Both the position numbers and the translations under genes were made by a program. From assembly GCA_028281205.1 (NCBI GenBank), contig JANQKJ010000218.1:1-21027 (forward strand): a DNA stretch of 21,027 nt. The letters run 5' to 3'. Each line of letters begins with the position of its first letter. Position 1 is the stretch's first letter. The notes under the pieces are model-generated. The model was not told where the DNA came from. It did no database searches and saw nothing but the letters and a program-made list of their open reading frames with translations. Origin of the DNA: Gammaproteobacteria bacterium. Lineage in GTDB: Bacteria; Pseudomonadota; Gammaproteobacteria; UBA4575. Below are positions 17,529 through 21,027 of this stretch, piece after piece.

Positions 17529-17762
17529 CTAATTCTTTTCTACCGTCAATGCGTCGGCCTCATATCGACGCAGGCTCATGCTAAACCCCCTAATTCTTAT
17601 TTGAATAGGATCTCCCATAGGTGCAAACCTTGTTACTGTAAATTCGACTCCTGGTGTTAAACCCATGGCTAATAGTTTTTTGCGGTATGCCTTACACCCT
17701 GCATTAAAACCTACTACGCGGGCACTATCACCAACAGATAAATCCTTTAAATATATTGGCAC
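17529..17762 (-). CDS. feoA: FeoA, SH3-like partner of FeoB (second copy)
   Basis: A 77-residue cytosolic protein with the SH3-like FeoA fold, thought to bind FeoB and support Fe(II) transport. LSVGDSARVVGF, KKLLAMGLTPGVEFTVTRFAPMGDPIQIRIRGFSMSLRRYEADALTVE follow the family pattern, including the ending in LRRYEADAL. The start is GTG at 17762, supported by GAGGAG five bases before it. One base separates its stop from feoB, so the two are translationally coupled. It is the FeoA most like the classical partner; another FeoA precedes it. Confidence 0.95.
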   Translation of the reverse strand: MPIYLKDLSVGDSARVVGFNAGCKAYRKKLLAMGLTPGVEFTVTRFAPMGDPIQIRIRGFSMSLRRYEADALTVEKN

Positions 17763-17796
17763 TGAGTCTCCTCGGAAAAAGGTCTAATCCTGGAAT

Positions 17797-18033
17797 TTAT
17801 ATTTTTTCTACTATAATCTTTTGCGCCATGCTGGACCCTAATGCCAGCCTTGTTTCACCACGCACTACAACCACATTACCGCCCTGGTGTTGAGAAACAG
17901 TTAATTCACTACCAACATTTAAACCCATAGAGGTAAGTCGCAATTCGACAGACTTACCACCGCGCAATAAAGATACTTTAACTTTCTCACCTTCAGTCGA
18001 CATCGATAAAGGAAATGCTGTCACTCCATGCAT
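17797..18033 (-). CDS. feoA: FeoA family protein (first copy)
   Basis: A 78-residue cytosolic FeoA-domain protein. Family signs are GGKSVELRLTSMGLNVGSELTV and RLALGSSMAQKIIVE near the C-terminus. It differs clearly from the next FeoA (it lacks the LRRYEADAL ending), so the pair is an old divergence or independent acquisition rather than a recent tandem copy. The ATG at 18033 has only a weak ribosome site (TGAGAC). A second in-frame ATG (18003) would give 68 residues, also possible. It is the first gene of the feo operon, after a long leader of about 165 nt. Confidence 0.93.
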   Translation of the reverse strand: MHGVTAFPLSMSTEGEKVKVSLLRGGKSVELRLTSMGLNVGSELTVSQHQGGNVVVVRGETRLALGSSMAQKIIVEKI

Positions 18034-18082
18034 AATTTATGTCTCAGGGCGATTAGTTTTAAAAATTCCACAAAACAGCAAT

Positions 18083-18149
18083 CTAGTTATTAAATAACAA
18101 AGTTATTTTGTATGAACTGATATATGAAGCATTGCTAATAACTAGCAAT
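18083..18149 (-). ncRNA. Structured leader of the feo operon with competing hairpins
   Basis: In the predicted leader RNA, transcribed leftward, hairpin A pairs ATTGCTA with TAGCAAT (18131-18137 with 18143-18149, 5-nt loop). Hairpin B pairs AAATAAC with GTTATTT (18092-18098 with 18102-18108, 3-nt loop). A third pairing of nine bases, CTAGTTATT (18083-18091) with AATAACTAG (18137-18145), uses bases of hairpin A and encloses hairpin B. Hairpin A and the nine-base stem are mutually exclusive. This is the geometry of a switch or attenuator, but no known riboswitch is recognised and low-complexity AT sequence can produce it by chance. Confidence 0.35.
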
Positions 18150-18204
18150 CATATTCCCACATAAAATCCATATATTTATAAATAGAGAAAATTACCTAAA
18201 CCAA

Positions 18205-18233
18205 ATAATAATGATATTGATTTGCATTTTCAA
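18205..18233 (-). promoter_or_regulatory. Promoter of the feo operon
   Basis: Read leftward, TTGAAA (18233-18228) and TATTAT (18210-18205) lie exactly 17 bp apart, each five of six to consensus. The Fur-like site at 18207-18225 covers the spacer and most of the -10. Initiation near 18198 would give a leader of about 165 nt before the first feoA. Confidence 0.55.
18207..18225. promoter_or_regulatory. Fur box over the feo promoter
   Basis: AATAATGATATTGATTTGC matches 14 of 19 positions of the Fur consensus GATAATGATAATCATTATC, including nine consecutive bases. It overlaps the -10 and spacer of the feo promoter, the usual position for iron-dependent repression. Confidence 0.6.
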
Positions 18234-18333
18234 CAACATTAATTACTTAGTTATTTTAGCTCATGACTATTAATTTTCTACTCAATAAATACTTAGATTA
18301 CAGATAGTTATAGAAAATATGCTAATGTTTATC

Positions 18334-18354
18334 AAATGAGAACGATTTGTATTT
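18334..18354. promoter_or_regulatory. Fur-like site before the exbB-exbD-tonB operon
   Basis: The sequence contains AATGAGAACGATT, matching 10 of 13 central positions of the Fur consensus, followed by TGTATTT. It lies about 95-115 bp before the first gene of the rightward operon and overlaps the -35 element of a candidate promoter (TTGTAT at 18347-18352, TAATTT at 18370-18375, 17-bp spacer). The promoter call is weaker than the one for feo. Confidence 0.42.
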
Positions 18355-18394
18355 AAGCATTCGCTATGCTAATTTTTAGCAAAATATTGTAAGT

Positions 18395-18415
18395 GCAACA
18401 GTGATGTTGCTGTTT
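18395..18415 (+). terminator. Terminator-like hairpin in the leader of the ton operon
   Basis: GCAACA (18395-18400) and TGTTGC (18405-18410) form a 6-bp stem capped by GTGA, a GNRA-type tetraloop, followed by TGTTTTT. It lies upstream of the first gene and, if the promoter at 18347-18375 is right, inside the leader. It could act as an attenuator. It is short, so confidence is limited. Confidence 0.3.
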
Positions 18416-18447
18416 TTGCAAAAACCCCATACCACACTAGTAGATAC

Positions 18448-18870
18448 ATGTGCTCCTTTAAAAAAATATTAACATTAACCATTATTGCGTATGTTACCCA
18501 CTCCTCTGTAACTGTTGCTGAGGGGAATTTAAGTATAGAACTTAACAAAAATGAGCAGCGTGGTAATGATTGTCGTATTTATTTATACGCACAGAATAAT
18601 TCTAAACATGCGTTTAGCTCACTCAAGTTAGATCTGGTGTTATTTAACCAAAAAGGCATCATCAATAAGAATATGGCACTAAATTTAGCGCCACTACCTA
18701 TCGCTAAGAAAAGCGTTAAAGCATTTGATTTAAAAAACACAGCGTGCAAACAGATCGGCTCAATTTTAATCAACAAAGTCATGCAGTGTGAAGCTGATTC
18801 AAACAAGCTGGATAATTGCCTGCAACTGCTATCTCTCTCAAGCAAAACTAACACAAGATTTACTCTATAG
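18448..18870 (+). CDS. Small exported protein preceding exbB (unknown function)
   Basis: A 140-residue protein with a signal peptide: a basic start (FKK), a hydrophobic stretch LTLTIIAYV, and probable cleavage after about residue 24 (VTVA). The mature part of about 116 residues is a predicted periplasmic beta-rich domain with four cysteines (C42, C100, C114, C124), enough for two disulfides. Motifs such as LDLVLFNQKGII, LAPLPIAKKSVKAFDL and CKQIGSILINKVMQC resemble, from memory, small exported proteins placed before exbB-exbD-exbD-tonB in alphaproteobacteria. It is the first gene of the operon, 11 bp before exbB, suggesting a role with the TonB motor or the receptors it serves. No enzymatic motif is visible and I assign no function. 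Confidence 0.75.
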   Translation: MCSFKKILTLTIIAYVTHSSVTVAEGNLSIELNKNEQRGNDCRIYLYAQNNSKHAFSSLKLDLVLFNQKGIINKNMALNLAPLPIAKKSVKAFDLKNTACKQIGSILINKVMQCEADSNKLDNCLQLLSLSSKTNTRFTL

Positions 18871-18881
18871 GATTTAACACA

Positions 18882-19613
18882 TTGGACGAAATAACTAACC
18901 TTACTGTGGATTCTCAAGGCACTTTACAAAACGCCCAAGAAATATTCACGGCTGGCGGACCTGTAATGCCAATACTTCTTGCACTATCTGTCGTTGCGTT
19001 GACCGTCATATTGCTAAAACTATATCAATTTCTACGCCAAGGAATTTTTTCCAAGAATGTTTCCAATCTTGCTGTATCACACTGGTTAACAGGTAATAAA
19101 CAAGCTGCTATTGCAACACTTTCAAAATCCCGGCACCCAGTTGCTATAACGTGTTTAACTTCAATGTTAGGCATGGTTAAGCCTAATATGAACAATGAAA
19201 AACTGCGCGAAGAAGTTTCACGTGTTGGCAATAAACAAATCAATTCATTGAATAGTGGCTTATGGTCTCTTGAATTAATTGCAACTGTTAGCCCATTAAT
19301 AGGTTTATTTGGAACTGTACTTGGAATGATCAATGCATTCAAGGCTATGCAAGTTGCAGGTAGCCAGGTTGATCCTTCAATCCTGTCCGGTGGAATATGG
19401 CAAGCATTATTAACGACAGCAGCCGGTTTAGCTGTGGCAATCCCTGTCGTCATGGTTTTCAAATGGCTAGAACGGACTGTCAATCATGTTGGTGAAGAAA
19501 TGGAAGACTCAGTCACTCAATTATTTACATCACCTTCACAAAATACCGAATCTTCATTGAAAAATAGTGGTTCCTCTCTTCAGCAACCTCTAAGCAGCCC
19601 ATCAAACGCTTAA
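18882..19613 (+). CDS. exbB: ExbB-type proton channel subunit (MotA/TolQ/ExbB family)
   Basis: A 243-residue inner-membrane protein forming the pentameric channel that powers TonB with the proton gradient. Three membrane segments are seen: about 27-47 (PVMPILLALSVVALTVILLKL), 130-152 (ELIATVSPLIGLFGTVLGMI) and 173-195 (WQALLTTAAGLAVAIPVVMV). The channel threonines are present (T135, T178/T179). The residue matching E. coli ExbB Glu176, in the GIxEAL context, is Gln174 here (GIWQALL). The start is TTG at 18882 with AGGA nine bases upstream; the next ATG (M29) would lose the periplasmic N-terminus. A Ser/Gln/Asn-rich tail follows the last helix. The next gene starts two bases after the stop. 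Confidence 0.95.
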   Translation: MDEITNLTVDSQGTLQNAQEIFTAGGPVMPILLALSVVALTVILLKLYQFLRQGIFSKNVSNLAVSHWLTGNKQAAIATLSKSRHPVAITCLTSMLGMVKPNMNNEKLREEVSRVGNKQINSLNSGLWSLELIATVSPLIGLFGTVLGMINAFKAMQVAGSQVDPSILSGGIWQALLTTAAGLAVAIPVVMVFKWLERTVNHVGEEMEDSVTQLFTSPSQNTESSLKNSGSSLQQPLSSPSNA

Positions 19614-19615
19614 CA

Positions 19616-20008
19616 ATGCAATTTGTAAAACATATAGCAAACAAGCGTATTGTCAGCTTAACGCCATTAATAGATGTAGTTTTCATATTACTGATTTTTT
19701 TCATGCTGGTATCGCAGTATAGCCGATGGAGCCACATCGATGTAAGCACACCTGCTCCAAGCACTAACCAGCAAAACCAATTAAATGGTACGTTGCTTTT
19801 ACGCATATCAGAGACCGGCAATCTGGACGTGGCAGGCACACCGACTAACTTAAATGGCCTCGTCTCTGTTATTAATCTTTCATTATCGGAGAATCCCGAC
19901 CAGGTAGTATTAGTTAAGCCAGCCGAAAAGTTGCCAATACAAGAACTAATAACAATTCTGGATTTGCTTAAACAAACTGGCATCACCAATTTTTCTATTA
20001 TTCGATAA
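19616..20008 (+). CDS. exbD: ExbD, first copy with intact membrane Asp
   Basis: A 130-residue single-span inner-membrane protein, partner of ExbB in the TonB motor. The N-terminal helix SLTPLIDVVFILLIFFMLVS (14-33) contains the proton-carrying Asp at D20, equal to D25 of E. coli ExbD. The periplasmic domain (about 40-130) has the usual alternating strands and helices, with LVKPAEKLPIQELITILDLLKQTG near the end. Coupled tightly to exbB (two-base gap) and followed at once by a second exbD, whose ATG abuts this stop codon. Length matches the family. Confidence 0.95.
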   Translation: MQFVKHIANKRIVSLTPLIDVVFILLIFFMLVSQYSRWSHIDVSTPAPSTNQQNQLNGTLLLRISETGNLDVAGTPTNLNGLVSVINLSLSENPDQVVLVKPAEKLPIQELITILDLLKQTGITNFSIIR

Positions 20009-20428
20009 ATGCCTCCCGATAATCAATTCAAGTTCAAAAAAGTAAGCTCGCAAGATGCCGAAGAAAATGTTTTACCCTTAATAAACATCGTATTTTTGCT
20101 GTTAATATTCTTCTTGTGGGCAGGCACTATATCTGTACCTGATTTATTTGAAGTTGCACCACCATTATCCAACAATGAAAATCCAGAGTTAGGCTCAGAA
20201 TTGGTCGTCCTGATAGCTAAGGATGGGCGTTATGCTTTTGAAAATAATGAAATATCACTGAATGATTTATTTCCCAGCATAAAAGATGCAGTAAAAAATA
20301 ATCCACATCAAAAATTCAAAATTAAAGCTGATGCGTCAATTGATACGGGAAAAGTCATTAATGTTATGGAGATACTTAGGAATGCCGGTGTTATTAACAT
20401 GACATTAATCACGTCAAAACAAACCTAA
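20009..20428 (+). CDS. exbD: ExbD, second copy with Asn in place of the membrane Asp
   Basis: A 139-residue ExbD-family protein with one membrane helix (about 21-40) and a periplasmic domain. The helix reads LPLINIVFLLLIFF: the proton-path Asp, present as D20 in the preceding ExbD, is Asn (N26). Apart from that the fold appears intact, with VVLIAKDGRYAFENNEISL and MEILRNAGVINMTLI in the periplasmic part, so it looks like a specialised subunit rather than a decaying gene. The ATG immediately follows the stop of the first exbD, and tonB starts one base after its own stop. A heteromeric ExbD pair in one channel is a reasonable inference. Confidence 0.93.
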   Translation: MPPDNQFKFKKVSSQDAEENVLPLINIVFLLLIFFLWAGTISVPDLFEVAPPLSNNENPELGSELVVLIAKDGRYAFENNEISLNDLFPSIKDAVKNNPHQKFKIKADASIDTGKVINVMEILRNAGVINMTLITSKQT

Positions 20429-20429
20429 T

Positions 20430-21027
20430 ATGCAACTCTCTTTTAGACATAAAAGTATTGCACTCATTATTGCATTGTTGATTCATGCATCATTGATTGT
20501 CAGTTTTAAGACCCAACAGCAAGGCACTACAGTAAGTGGCTTAGAAGGCATACAACTGACCTTTTCACCCTCTCCCAGCTACAGCGCAATCTCCGCGGAA
20601 GAAGTCACTCTAGAAGAAGTGGAAATAATAGAAGTGGAACAAGAAATCACAGCTATCGAGGTAGTGGAAGTTGAGCCTGTTAAAGTTCCTAAAAAAGTAC
20701 CCACGTACCAGGCGTCAGTTAAGCCGGCACCTAAAAAGAAAACAACCCAATCTAAGAAGGCTCAAGTTCAAGCTAAACTTTCAGAGACTAAAGTTGACAC
20801 CGATCACTTAAGCCAGCAAGCGCCAACAACATCCAAAGGTGTAATAAGTGATACTGGAGAAATGCAAAAGGCACAAGCCAGCTATCAGTCACTTGTGGCT
20901 GCTATTTTACAGAAACATAAAAAATATCCTTCGCGAGCAGTATCACGCCGCCAGGAAGGCACTGTTACTATTAAATTTATCGTAAAAAAAACTGGCGATA
21001 TAAGCAGCTATGAACTCACCTCATCAT
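20430..21027 (+). CDS. tonB: TonB energy-transducing protein (3' end outside window)
   Basis: The frame runs from the ATG at 20430 to the window edge (199 codons and one base). An N-terminal membrane anchor (SIALIIALLIHASLIVSF, about 9-26) includes H19, the counterpart of E. coli TonB His20; the matching Ser16 is Ala15. A periplasmic linker follows, first acidic (EEVTLEEVEIIEVEQE) and then basic and proline-containing (VKPAPKKKTTQSKK), in place of a long Pro-rich spacer. The C-terminal TonB domain begins about residue 150, with HKKYPSRAVSRRQEGTVTIKF and GDISSYELTSS visible before the cut. It completes the exported-exbB-exbD-exbD-tonB operon and should link the motor to TonB-dependent receptors. 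Confidence 0.93.
   Translation, partial: MQLSFRHKSIALIIALLIHASLIVSFKTQQQGTTVSGLEGIQLTFSPSPSYSAISAEEVTLEEVEIIEVEQEITAIEVVEVEPVKVPKKVPTYQASVKPAPKKKTTQSKKAQVQAKLSETKVDTDHLSQQAPTTSKGVISDTGEMQKAQASYQSLVAAILQKHKKYPSRAVSRRQEGTVTIKFIVKKTGDISSYELTSS

Noticed and set aside
19025..19483. 152-codon open frame opposite exbB
   Set aside because: Antisense to a well-supported gene, with no ribosome site or family signal. The similar frame opposite exbD (19525-19989) is rejected for the same reason.

Overview
The window looks like ordinary chromosome from an AT-rich Proteobacterium, most likely a gammaproteobacterium. The main pointers are a feoA-feoA-feoB-feoC iron operon (FeoC is mostly gammaproteobacterial), a compact glg cluster, and a bacterioferritin resembling Neisseria-type BfrA. 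Genus cannot be read from the sequence. I see no phage, IS, CRISPR, tRNA or rRNA, and no defence island.

Layout. (1) 2-3772: the 3' end of an unrecognised gene, then three leftward single genes: a D-lactate dehydrogenase, a bacterioferritin lacking the usual haem-ligand methionine, and glucokinase. Two AT-rich gaps of about 435 bp separate them. (2) 4059-14771: a complete glycogen/alpha-glucan cluster. It comprises glgP (+), a leftward set glgC-GH57-malQ that converges on glgP with overlapping 3' ends, and a rightward pair glgB-glgA diverging from glgC across only 29 bp. (3) 14859-18033: leftward feoA-feoA-feoB-feoC, for ferrous iron uptake. (4) 18448-21027: rightward exported protein-exbB-exbD-exbD-tonB, for energising outer-membrane ferric/siderophore receptors. 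tonB runs off the window end.

How the genes work together. GlgC makes ADP-glucose, GlgA polymerises it and GlgB branches it. GlgP, MalQ and the GH57 enzyme mobilise or remodel the glucan, and Glk phosphorylates the free glucose released by MalQ or GH57. The iron half pairs a Fe(II) importer with a TonB motor for Fe(III) uptake, plus a nearby iron-storage ferritin. The 414-bp gap between the divergent feo and ton operons carries two Fur-like sites, one overlapping a good feo promoter.

Most worth a second look: glgA appears to start at a non-canonical AUA codon with an excellent Shine-Dalgarno; the ExbB/ExbD2 proteins lack the usual acidic proton-path residues (Glu to Gln and Asp to Asn) while ExbD1 keeps its Asp; the feo leader has mutually exclusive hairpins; Bfr has lost the haem-ligand Met; and a small cysteine-containing exported protein opens the ton operon. 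No wholly new multi-gene system is evident.
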